A stretch of 30,321 nt of DNA, taken from DYIU01 sp038326775. Its GTDB lineage: Bacteria > Actinomycetota > Geothermincolia > Fen-727 > Anoxymicrobiaceae. The notes beneath the pieces were generated by a model. It was not told the DNA's origin. It saw nothing but the letters and a program-made list of their open reading frames with translations, and did not search any database. Location of the stretch: assembly GCA_038326775.1 (NCBI GenBank), contig JBBQKJ010000038.1:1-30321 (forward strand), read 5' to 3'. Position 1 is the first letter of the stretch, and each line of letters starts with the position of its first letter. The position numbers and the translations under genes are program-made. Of this stretch, positions 23,287 to 30,321 are shown in pieces.

Positions 23287-23739
23287 TCAGAGGTCGAACT
23301 CGACAGTGCCCTCGCACCTGCCCGTCTCGCGCATCAGGCAGCCTTCGACCGGCGGCTCGACCGCGTACCGGACACCGGCCTCGTCGAGCCAGCACGTGAC
23401 CCTGTAAAGCACGCCGCACTCGTACGAGTCACCGGCGCCTATCCTCTTCATCCCTTCGAACGCGAAGCACTTGTTCATCCGCCAGCGCATGACGTTCTTC
23501 TCGGGGAAGCTGTATTCGAAGCCCATGAAATCCCCGGCGATGACCGCGAACATCCCGTCGATCGAAGCCTTGAGCTCGTCGAAGCCGGTGATGCCCTCCA
23601 TGTCGATGCCCAGAGCCCTGGTCACCCTGCGGAACTCGATAGGCGCGAGCAGCGTTATCGCCGACTTGTTCAGCCGGTTGGCCGCTTCGATTCCGAACTC
23701 CTCAACGCAGCTGTAGAACCACGTGCCGTCGTGCGTCAT
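23287..23739 (-). CDS. Conserved protein, DUF6125-like, probably 5'-truncated
   Basis: 150 residues from ATG 23739, reading MTHDGTWFYSCVEEFGIEAA, then a helical middle and a Cys-rich C-terminal half (YECGVLYRVTCWLDEAG, GCLMRETGRCEG). The pattern fits a small uncharacterised family (DUF6125, from memory). The frame stays open upstream as WELRELLVKCW directly before the ATG, which looks like genuine family sequence, and then meets a TGA. No ribosome site precedes the ATG. This suggests the true start was lost when the DNA was rearranged near 23770. Function unknown; four or more Cys could bind a metal. Confidence 0.6.
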   Translation of the reverse strand: MTHDGTWFYSCVEEFGIEAANRLNKSAITLLAPIEFRRVTRALGIDMEGITGFDELKASIDGMFAVIAGDFMGFEYSFPEKNVMRWRMNKCFAFEGMKRIGAGDSYECGVLYRVTCWLDEAGVRYAVEPPVEGCLMRETGRCEGTVEFDL

Positions 23740-23801
23740 CCAGCACTTGACCAGGAGCTCCCTGAGCTCCCAGGCACTGGCTCAACAGGATACCCGCGTT
23801 C

Positions 23802-23954
23802 GTGGTGGTGGGCGGCGGAAGCCTGTTGCTCTGGCTCGCCTGGGACATCCCCGTCATAGCGGCCATCAACCTCGTCGTCGGCCTGCTGATATCGCAGACC
23901 CAGCACCAGGTACAACCGACTGCCGCTATGAAGTTCACAGAAGATCGGCGATGA
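23802..23954 (+). pseudogene. Membrane-protein remnant at a rearrangement junction
   Basis: A plus-strand frame ending TGA 23952-23954 gives VVVGGGSLLLWLAWDIPVIA followed by AINLVVGLLIS and a charged tail. It looks like the last two membrane segments of a larger protein. It is open upstream only to a TGA near 23764, and its possible GTG start (23802) has only a weak AGGA 12 bases before. Either a 3' fragment of a lost transporter or a short two-helix membrane protein of about 50 residues; the fragment reading is favoured because the neighbouring gene also ends abruptly here. Confidence 0.4.
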
Positions 23955-23955
23955 G

Positions 23956-24100
23956 CGAGGCGTTTCAGCCCTCGCGCTCGTAAACCGTCCTGCCTCCGAC
24001 GATCGTCCGCTCGACCTTGACGCACCGCAGGTGGCCCGGCGCCACGCGGACCGGGTTGTCGCTCAGCACCACCAAATCGGCGCGCTTGCCGGGGGTGATG
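23956..24100. repeat. 145-bp direct repeat, copy B
   Basis: Partner of 21152-21296. It contains the true 3' end of the intact amidohydrolase gene. On the plus strand it still encodes EAFQPSRS and a stop, the same tail as the URO-D-like gene. Confidence 0.9.
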
Positions 24101-25569
24101 CTGCCTTTGACGCCATCCTCGAACTGCGCGTAGGCGGCATCGATTGTGAACATGCGCACCGCCTGCGCGGCGGTTATCGCCTGCTGCGGCTCGAACCCCT
24201 CGCGCGTCACGCAGCAGTCGATGGCGCGCATCACGTCGGTGGACTCAATCGGCGCGTCCGAGGCGCCCGCCACCCTCACCCCCGCCTCCATGAGCGAGCG
24301 GAACGGGTAAGTCCAGCGCGCGCGCTCCGGGCCGAGCCGCCTGTGAAGCCACTCGCGCTCGGAGTGGATGTACATCGGCTGGGTCGACACCACGATGCCG
24401 AGGCGCGCTATGTCTTCCACGAGAGCGGCGCTGAGCTGTGACGCGTGCTCGATACGGTGGCGGTGGTCCGAGCGCGGGTGCTCGGTCAGGAGCCTCGCGT
24501 AAAGGTCGACGCATGCGCGGTTGGCCGCGTCACCGATAGCGTGCACGGCGATCTGGAGGCCGGCCGTATGGGCCATGACCATGCGCCTGTACAGCTCATC
24601 GACCGCAAGCGTCATGTAACCGCGGGTCTCCGGGTGGTCGCTGAAAGGCTCCTCCATGAACGCGGTACAGGAGCCGAACGTCCCGTCGGAGAACATCTTC
24701 ACCCCGCCTATCCTGCGGCCGGCCGCCTCGTCGTTGAGCCCGGTCTCGTACGCGGCGTTGAACTTCTCGATGTCCCTGGCCTGCAGTATGCAGTAAAGGC
24801 CTTGCGGGATGTGCTCGAGCACCATCTGCATTATCGGTATCTCGAAGGCCCCGTCCGCCCCGGCCGGGCCCTCCTCGTCGGTCTGCATCACCGCGCCGAG
24901 GGAGGTTATGCCACAGGCCGCGAGCTTACCGAACGACGACCTCGCCCCATCGATGAACGACTGCGCCTCCGGTATCGGTATCAGACTCTTGAGCAGCGAC
25001 GACGCCTCCTCGCGGAACGGTCCGGCGGGGTAGCCGTCCGGCTCGCGGTCGATGGTGCCGTTCTCGGGGTCGGGGGTGGACGCGTCGATGCCCGCGGCCT
25101 CGATCGCGTGCGTGTTAGCTATCGCCATGTGGCCGTCGTGTTTGATTATAACCACCGGCAGGTCGCCGCACGCCTCGTCCAGCTCGCGGCGGGTGGGAAG
25201 CCTTCCCTCGGCCAGCTCCTGCTCCTCGAACTGCAGCCCCACCACCCAGCCGCCCTCTCCGGTCCCGGCTGCGGCCGCGCTTATCCGCTCCTTCAGCTCG
25301 CCGATGGAGGCAGTCCCGCGCAGGTCCAGGTTCATGTCGTAGTAGACCATCACGAGGGGGTGGATGTGCGTGTCGATGAACCCCGGGAGCAGCGCCCGGC
25401 CGCGCAGATCCACGGCTTCGTGATCGCCGCCGAGCGCGGACTCGCACTCGGCCAGGGAACCGGCCGCGGCTATCCGGCCTCCAAGCACTGCGACCGCCTG
25501 GGCCGCCGGCGCCGCCTCGTCGACGGTGTTTATGTCGCCGCCGAAATAGAGCTGTCCTCTGTCACGCAT
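23965..25569 (-). CDS. YtcJ-type metal-dependent amidohydrolase
   Basis: A 534-residue amidohydrolase of the Amidohydro_3 (YtcJ/exoenzyme regulator AepA-like) group, a TIM-barrel hydrolase with a split beta-sandwich. Metal and active-site features: FIDTHIHP with H68/H70, KMFSDGTFGS (the family's K-x-F-x-DG), AVHAIGDAA, RIEHA and the distal Asp in GASDAPIES. The C-terminal beta domain reads SITPGKRADLVVL. Substrates in this group are amides, cyclic amides or formamide-like compounds; none can be inferred here. AGGA abuts the ATG, and TAGAGT lies 7-12 bases upstream, which would fit a leaderless transcript of a kind common in Actinobacteria. It is convergent with the URO-D side of the locus. 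Confidence 0.9.
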   Translation of the reverse strand: MRDRGQLYFGGDINTVDEAAPAAQAVAVLGGRIAAAGSLAECESALGGDHEAVDLRGRALLPGFIDTHIHPLVMVYYDMNLDLRGTASIGELKERISAAAAGTGEGGWVVGLQFEEQELAEGRLPTRRELDEACGDLPVVIIKHDGHMAIANTHAIEAAGIDASTPDPENGTIDREPDGYPAGPFREEASSLLKSLIPIPEAQSFIDGARSSFGKLAACGITSLGAVMQTDEEGPAGADGAFEIPIMQMVLEHIPQGLYCILQARDIEKFNAAYETGLNDEAAGRRIGGVKMFSDGTFGSCTAFMEEPFSDHPETRGYMTLAVDELYRRMVMAHTAGLQIAVHAIGDAANRACVDLYARLLTEHPRSDHRHRIEHASQLSAALVEDIARLGIVVSTQPMYIHSEREWLHRRLGPERARWTYPFRSLMEAGVRVAGASDAPIESTDVMRAIDCCVTREGFEPQQAITAAQAVRMFTIDAAYAQFEDGVKGSITPGKRADLVVLSDNPVRVAPGHLRCVKVERTIVGGRTVYEREG

Positions 25570-25688
25570 TCCTATACTCTAGCGGTAATTCACCCCGTAG
25601 GTACAGAATAGAGGCAAGCGGCTGATTCCAGTGCGGGGGCCGCGCCGCCTCCGCCGGCGTCCCGGAGCGTGATAGATCGGAGCGATAG

Positions 25689-26410
25689 TTGAACAGGATC
25701 CAGAAGACAGCCCTGATATCTACGTTGAGTTACGCGCTGTTCACCGTCTACCTCGTGCCTCGGTTGCGATCATCATCGGGGTCGCCCTCGAGATCGCCGG
25801 GGTCAAGAACATGGACTCGATCGCGGCGCTTGTGGTTGTGGCGTTCCTCGCGTTTTCCGGCGTGGAGGTAATGGTTGGCGGCATAAAGGTGCTGCTCGAC
25901 GCCTCTATTGAGGAGGAGGTCCTCGAGAAGGCCCGGGGCATCGCCTGGGACCACCCGCTCGTAAAAGACGTTGTCAGCGTTGAAGGCAGGAACTCCGGGA
26001 GCTACCGCTTCCTCGAGCTCTCACTGGTGCCCAGGGATTACGACCTTCGTGACGCCGAGAAGATATCCGCGGACCTGAAGGCGTCTATATGCGAAGAGAT
26101 CGACAACGTCGAAGAAGTGCTCTTCGACTTCTCGGTGGAGAGGGGCGAGAGCGTCCCGTGCGCCACGGCGACCGACCGTGAAGGTAAGCTGTTCACCGGC
26201 CGGTTCGCCGAAGCGCCCTGTTTCGAGCTCGTCGAGATCGACACGTCCACAGGCCAGGTCGTCTCCCGCGAGCACGTCGACAACCCGGTCCCGGAGGATG
26301 CGGTCGGCCGTGGGGCGCGCGTGGCGGTATTCCTGGCGCGCCGCGGCGTCGAGGCCTTCGTTTCCGTCGAGCCGAAGCTCGAAGCCGGGGCGAGGGGGGG
26401 TTCTTCATAG
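25689..26410 (+). pseudogene. Broken CDF metal transporter fused to NifX-like domain
   Basis: TTG 25689 after GGAG opens the first helix of a cation diffusion facilitator (NRIQKTALISTLSYALFTVY). The frame then changes near 25755: the rest of the homology continues in another frame as VAIIIGVALEIAGVKNMDSI, helix 6 and the cytoplasmic domain (EEVLEKARGIAW to DFSVERG). About 110 residues carrying helices 1-5 and the HD-x-D/H-x3-D zinc sites are missing. The C-terminal part (SVPCATATDREGKLFTGRFA onward) resembles the dinitrogenase iron-molybdenum cofactor (NifX/NifB-tail) domain, and it also ends about 30 residues early. It cannot transport metal. The downstream frame from ATG 25811 (199 residues) could still be translated as a soluble fragment. 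Confidence 0.8.
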
Positions 26411-26412
26411 AC

Positions 26413-27216
26413 ATGGCCGGACGAAAGAGTGGGCGCGTCTCCATATTCATTCTCTGCGTCCTGGGGCTTGCCATCCTGGTCCCGGGCTGCGGGCGGGAAA
26501 AGAGCTCCGCGAAGCCGGTCCGCCTGTGGAGCAGCCGGCCTTTCGCGGGAATAGAGCAGCCCCGGGCTCCGGCCTGGCGCGCGGTCGACAGGAACAAGCT
26601 CGCCGCAAGCCTTGGATGGTGGGACGTGACCAGGGGCGGCGCGAGCGGCAAACGCATAGCCCTGACTTTCGACGCGGGCTCGGGCGGCGAGACCGCTCCC
26701 GCGATACTCGACACGTTGAAGGCGCACGGGCTCAAGTGCACTATTTTCATAGCCGGCCAGTTTGCCGAGGCTTACCCCGCGATCGTCAAGCGGATGGCGC
26801 TCGAGGGCCACGAGCTGGGCAACCACTCGTGGTCGCACCCCAACTTCAGCGGACTTACGGCCGAAGAAGCGGCCTCCCAGGTATCGAGGACCGAGGTGGA
26901 GGTCAAGAAGCTTACCGGGCTTTCCACTAAGCCTTACTTCCGTTTTCCATACGGGTGGAAGAGCGACGCCCTCATCAGGGAGGTCAACGACATGGGGTAC
27001 ATGAGCGTGTCCTGGACGTTCGACAGCTGGGACTCCCTCGAGGGCACGAGCGCTGAAACGATACGCGCCCGGGTATCAAAACTCGCGTGCCCCGGCGCCA
27101 TCGTCCTGATGCACTGCGGCTCGGCGCAGGAGGCGCAGGCCCTTCCTGGAGTCATAGCGGACCTCAAAGGCGCAGGTTACCAGCTAGTCACCCTGACCGA
27201 GGTCCTCTCCCCCTGA
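26413..27216 (+). CDS. Polysaccharide deacetylase lipoprotein (NodB domain)
   Basis: A 267-residue lipoprotein that should remove acetyl groups from cell-wall or capsule glycans at the outer face. Signal MAGRKSGRVSIFILCVLGLA, with a variant lipobox LVPGC (C26). NodB motifs: LTFDAG (84-89, D87 kept, the second Asp of the usual TFDDG replaced by Ala), HSWSH (H138, H142), RFPYG (177-181) and LMH (H234). The Asp-to-Ala change at the metal-ligand position is shared by a sub-group of NodB enzymes. GAGGGGGG lies 11 bases before the ATG, which begins 2 bases after the stop of the broken CDF gene, so it was probably co-transcribed with it. The stop codon overlaps a dispersed repeat, and the next gene converges 16 bases away. 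Confidence 0.9.
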   Translation: MAGRKSGRVSIFILCVLGLAILVPGCGREKSSAKPVRLWSSRPFAGIEQPRAPAWRAVDRNKLAASLGWWDVTRGGASGKRIALTFDAGSGGETAPAILDTLKAHGLKCTIFIAGQFAEAYPAIVKRMALEGHELGNHSWSHPNFSGLTAEEAASQVSRTEVEVKKLTGLSTKPYFRFPYGWKSDALIREVNDMGYMSVSWTFDSWDSLEGTSAETIRARVSKLACPGAIVLMHCGSAQEAQALPGVIADLKGAGYQLVTLTEVLSP

Positions 27217-27231
27217 CCCCAATGTTGCATA
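27211..27231 (-). repeat. Dispersed TTGGGGTCAG element, copy 4
   Basis: CTGACCCCAATGTTGCATAC is the reverse complement of the 15391-15410 element with two differences. It contains the TGA stop (27214-27216) of the deacetylase gene and fills the gap between two convergent stops. Confidence 0.65.
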
Positions 27232-27232
27232 C

Positions 27233-30200
27233 TCAGTCGGAGTAACCACCGATCGTATCAGTGCCGGCGCCGCGGCCGTTCCAGTACATCGCGCGCTCGA
27301 CCATGATCTTCTTGCCGGCGGTCTTGCACACGACCTGGACGGCGCCGCGGGAGTTCGTCAGTTTGTCTGCCATGCTGTAAGTCTTCCTCGAATTGCCAGG
27401 GACGGTATCGGTGAAGACCTTGTTGCCGGTGCCCGACGGGGTCATGTACGTGATTTCTACTGTGACCGCGCTGCCGTTCGGGTTCTGCACCAGCGTCCAC
27501 GTCTCACGCCCCTCGGAGCTCTGCCCGTCGGGGAGGTAGAACGTCTTGTGCGCGGCGGAAAGACCTATGGAGTCGTGGCACGCCTCGCCGGTGCCGTTGT
27601 TCCAGTACATCGCGCGCTCGGCGATGATGGGAGCTGAGCCGTGCACCCGGGTAGAGAAATCGGTGTTGGGCAGGTAGTCGTTGACCCTCACGGTCTTGCG
27701 GGAGTTGGCATCCATGGGGAACGGGGTTTGGGGCTTTGCCCCGTCTGCCGTCATGTAGGTGATGGTAACGTCACAGGCGCTCGAGTTCGGGTTCTGTATC
27801 AGCACGTACGTTGTAAACCCCCAGGCGCTTGTGCCTTCCGCCAGGTAGTAGTCCAGCGCGGGCGTGGTAGTCCCGATGGAGTCGTGGCCTTCCCTGCGGT
27901 TGTTGCGGTACATTGAGCGCTCGGGGATCACTGGAACGCCGGACGTTACCCTGATGCTCGCGTCCTTATTGCCTATGTCGGATGCCATGTTGAAGCTCTG
28001 GCGGGAGTTCGCCGCCACCGTCTTGACGAATGTCTGCGGGGCCTCGCCCTCTGTCATGTAAGTGACCTGGCAGTTTGCCTGGGTCACGTTGGGGTTCTGG
28101 ATGAGCAGCCACGTCTCGAACCCCCAGTTGGACGACCCCTCCGGCAGGTACCACTCCCATGCCGGCGCGGTCACGCCGACCGACGAGTGTGCTTCAGGAG
28201 AGGCGGCCCCCGGGCCGGTCCAGTACATTGTCCGGTCCACGGCGAACATTGAGCTGCCGGAGGACGTAACCTTTGTCGAGAAGTCGCTGGTGCCCACCCT
28301 GTCCCTGGGGTTGACGGTCGTCTGGCTCTTCGCGGGCAGGTTCAGGGTGCCGCCGTCCACCTGCCCGCCCGGCGTCATGTATGTCACGGTGACGCTCTTG
28401 GCGCTCGCGTTAGGGTTCTGGACCGTCACGTAGGTCTCGAAGCCCCACGCGGTAGTGCCTTCTGCCAGGTACCAGCTGTTACCCGCCGGCTCGCTGGCCC
28501 AGACCTCGCAGCCGCCCGCCCCGTTATCCGTTCCCGCGTAGAGGCGGCTACCGTCTGTGGTCAACGACATGATCGTCCCATTATCCACGTTGCCCATTCC
28601 GTCGGTATTGGCCTTGGTCCAAGTGGTCCCATCGTACGACCAGACCTGCCCGCCGGTAACGCTGTTTCCAGCTCCGACGTACAGCTTCCCGGCAAAGACC
28701 GCCATCTGCGTAGGCCAGTCGGTGTCGCTGTCGCCGAACCCGTTGGAGTTTACCTGCGTCCAGGACGTCCCGCTGTTGTAGCGCCAGACCTCGGCGCCTG
28801 TCATCTGGCGGTTGAAACATGTCGCATACAGCTTGCCGTTATAGCCGGCAATGCTGTCTATCTCGGCGTTCGTCGGCTTCCCGAACCCGAGCGCGCTTAC
28901 CTGCGTCCACGAGGCGCCGCTGTTGTAACGCCATACGGATGCCGGGTCATTCGAGCTGAAGGTGCCGGCGTACAGCTTTGAGTTGAAGACCTTGAGCGAC
29001 TGGACGCCGACGTTCTTCACTGAGTTGAAGCCGGCTATGTTGACCAGGACCCAGTTGGACGGGTTGGGCCCGTCGTAACGCCAGACTTTCCCGTGGGTGT
29101 TATAGCTGCTGGTGCCGGCGTACAGCTTCGAGTTGAAGACAACCAGGGACATGACCTCGGACGACGTGGCGTCGCCGAAGCCGTTGTTGTTTATCCGCGC
29201 CCAGGTGCTGCCGTCGTAACGCCAGACCTCTCCCCCGGCAGCCCCGTTGTTCAGCCCGACGTACAGATAAGTGCCGGTCGCGACCATCGAGCCGACGGCG
29301 TAGTTGTTGCGGTCTCCCAGGCCGTCAGAGCCGACCTGAGTCCAGGCGTTGCCGTCGAAGCGGCGGACCTGGCAGCCCCGGTCGCTCTCCGTTCCCGCGT
29401 AAAGCGACCCCTTGAACATCGCCAGGGCGCTCGCGCCCTCGTTGTCGTTGGCTGTAAAACCGGGAGTACTGCTGAGCCCCCAGGTATAAGGGACGGTCGC
29501 TCCGCCGGCCGTTGAGTAGACCACGGCTCCCTGGTTCCCGTCCGCGCCCACGTAGAGCTTCGAATTGAAGACCGCCATCGACGCCACCCAGCCGACCGAC
29601 GTGTCGCCGAAGCCGTTGCTGTTGACCTGGGTCCAGCTCGCCGGGTTCGGCCCGTTGTACCGCATGACCTTGCATCCGCCCGGGCATCTTTCAGTGGCCA
29701 CATAAAGCTTCGAGGGAGAGCCGAAGACCGCGGAGCAGGTGGCGTTGTTGTTGCTGGCGTTGCCGAAGCCGTCCGTGTTCAACTGGACCCACGTCGTCCC
29801 GCCGGTATTGCGCCAGACCTCGCACCCGCTGCTCGAGTTAAAAGTCCCCGCGTGCAGCTGGTTGTTGTAGAAACAGAGCGTCTTTGTTGAGTCGTTATTC
29901 GCGTCATTGTTGAAGCCGCTCGTGTTCCACTTGCTCCAGTCGATGCCATCGTACTTCCAGACCTCGCAACCGTTGTTGTTGTGGGTGCCCGCGTACACGT
30001 TGCCCGTCGCGGATGAGGTCATGGAAGCAACCTCGGTGTTTGCCGTGATTCCGAACCCCAGCCCCACGCACAGCTTCCAGGCCGAGCCGTTGTAACGCCA
30101 GACCTCGCAGCCGGCGATGTTGAAAGTACCCACGTAAAGCCCGCCCGAAACGGCAGCCATGGAGCTCGCGGCATCGTTTGCGCTCTTGCCGATATTGCTC

Positions 30201-30321
30201 GAAGAGCTGACCTTCCCCCACGCTGCGCCGTCGTACCGCCAGACCTCGCAGCCGTCCCCGTTATAGGTCCCCGCGTACAGCTTTCCTCCGAAGACCCCCA
30301 GTGAGGTGATGCCGGTGTTGC
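27233..30321 (-). CDS. Giant secreted propeller/AEGT-repeat protein (partial)
   Basis: At least 1,029 codons. The frame is open to the window edge, so the N-terminus and signal peptide lie outside; the internal ATG at 30160 is not the start, because the reading continues upstream as GGKLYAGTYNGDGCEVWRYD. From the edge to about 28486 there are 13 units of about 50 residues with [KLGS]-L-[YH]-[AV]-G-T and GCEVWRYDG-x-x-W, most likely beta-propeller blades. The last 415 residues are four AEGT-type modules (see repeats). There is no enzyme motif, so it is probably a surface or sheath protein that binds or displays. The final residues (DTIGGYSD) show no cell-wall anchor signal. Confidence 0.85.
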   Translation of the reverse strand, partial: NTGITSLGVFGGKLYAGTYNGDGCEVWRYDGAAWGKVSSSSNIGKSANDAASSMAAVSGGLYVGTFNIAGCEVWRYNGSAWKLCVGLGFGITANTEVASMTSSATGNVYAGTHNNNGCEVWKYDGIDWSKWNTSGFNNDANNDSTKTLCFYNNQLHAGTFNSSSGCEVWRNTGGTTWVQLNTDGFGNASNNNATCSAVFGSPSKLYVATERCPGGCKVMRYNGPNPASWTQVNSNGFGDTSVGWVASMAVFNSKLYVGADGNQGAVVYSTAGGATVPYTWGLSSTPGFTANDNEGASALAMFKGSLYAGTESDRGCQVRRFDGNAWTQVGSDGLGDRNNYAVGSMVATGTYLYVGLNNGAAGGEVWRYDGSTWARINNNGFGDATSSEVMSLVVFNSKLYAGTSSYNTHGKVWRYDGPNPSNWVLVNIAGFNSVKNVGVQSLKVFNSKLYAGTFSSNDPASVWRYNSGASWTQVSALGFGKPTNAEIDSIAGYNGKLYATCFNRQMTGAEVWRYNSGTSWTQVNSNGFGDSDTDWPTQMAVFAGKLYVGAGNSVTGGQVWSYDGTTWTKANTDGMGNVDNGTIMSLTTDGSRLYAGTDNGAGGCEVWASEPAGNSWYLAEGTTAWGFETYVTVQNPNASAKSVTVTYMTPGGQVDGGTLNLPAKSQTTVNPRDRVGTSDFSTKVTSSGSSMFAVDRTMYWTGPGAASPEAHSSVGVTAPAWEWYLPEGSSNWGFETWLLIQNPNVTQANCQVTYMTEGEAPQTFVKTVAANSRQSFNMASDIGNKDASIRVTSGVPVIPERSMYRNNRREGHDSIGTTTPALDYYLAEGTSAWGFTTYVLIQNPNSSACDVTITYMTADGAKPQTPFPMDANSRKTVRVNDYLPNTDFSTRVHGSAPIIAERAMYWNNGTGEACHDSIGLSAAHKTFYLPDGQSSEGRETWTLVQNPNGSAVTVEITYMTPSGTGNKVFTDTVPGNSRKTYSMADKLTNSRGAVQVVCKTAGKKIMVERAMYWNGRGAGTDTIGGYSD
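27236..28485 (-). repeat. Four AEGT-type modules at the C-terminus
   Basis: Four units of about 100 residues begin SWYLAEGTTAWGFETYV, EWYLPEGSSNWGFETWL, DYYLAEGTSAWGFTTYV and TFYLPDGQSSEGRETWT. Each contains [VI]QNPN and TYMT, and ends with an ER-[AS]-MYWN-like segment. Their layout matches the four modules of the oxidase at 13519-14860. Confidence 0.85.
28486..30321 (-). repeat. Thirteen propeller-like tandem repeats
   Basis: Each unit of about 50 residues has [KLS]LY[AV]GT, a loop of variable length, GCEVWRYDG and W-x-x-[VN]-[NS]-x-x-GFG. Several units keep the Cys in GCEVW, others replace it. The array continues past the window edge. Confidence 0.8.

Noticed and set aside
24445..25611. 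A 388-codon plus-strand frame opposite the amidohydrolase
   Set aside because: Shadow frame; the minus-strand enzyme has complete catalytic motifs.

Overview
The window is GC-rich chromosomal DNA with strong G/C third-position bias, so long antisense shadow frames are common. Several features suggest a deep-branching, subsurface or sediment-type member of the Actinomycetota (Geothermincolia/Aquicultor-like lineages): many short lipoproteins, a CTG-rich codon style, GTG/TTG starts, and large secreted proteins with 'Y-[FL]-AEGT' repeat modules. This placement is inference; no marker gene or rRNA is present. No tRNA, rRNA, CRISPR array or intact transposase was seen.

Layout. (1) 1-1378, minus strand: a small conserved protein and a GT4-type glycosyltransferase. 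(2) 1498-5995, plus: an 889-residue fusion of an FGGY sugar kinase with a D-2-hydroxyacid dehydrogenase, followed by a divergent FGGY-like protein, probably one carbohydrate or AI-2-like acid pathway. (3) 6190-10514, plus: a TupA-like oxyanion-binding lipoprotein, a small lipoprotein, a MacB/LolC-type permease, an ATPase carrying a fused four-helix membrane tail, and another lipoprotein. It closes at a strong hairpin terminator at 10523-10556. (4) 10571-15214, minus: a very large secreted multicopper oxidase with four N-terminal repeats and a C-terminal FN3-like domain. (5) 15562-18813: class II photolyase, an overlooked 26-residue lipoprotein-like microprotein, a coiled-coil lipoprotein and a short-chain dehydrogenase. 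(6) 18980-21179, plus: a membrane protein and a URO-D/methyltransferase-like protein. (7) 21152-24100: a rearranged segment bounded by a 145-bp direct repeat (about 91% identical). It holds a decayed UxaA-like gene, a LarA-like racemase, a small membrane protein, a probably 5'-truncated conserved gene and a membrane-protein remnant. (8) 23965-27216: a YtcJ-type amidohydrolase, a broken CDF-NifX-like transporter gene and a lipoprotein polysaccharide deacetylase. (9) 27233 to the window end, minus: a partial giant secreted protein with 13 propeller-like repeats and four C-terminal AEGT-type repeats related to those of the oxidase.

Four copies of a short palindromic element with the core TTGGGGTCAG are scattered between genes, and one overlaps a stop codon. 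The most informative items are the kinase-dehydrogenase fusion, the shared repeat modules on the oxidase and the propeller protein, the microprotein at 17047-17127, and the duplication-bounded segment with its chimeric pseudogene.
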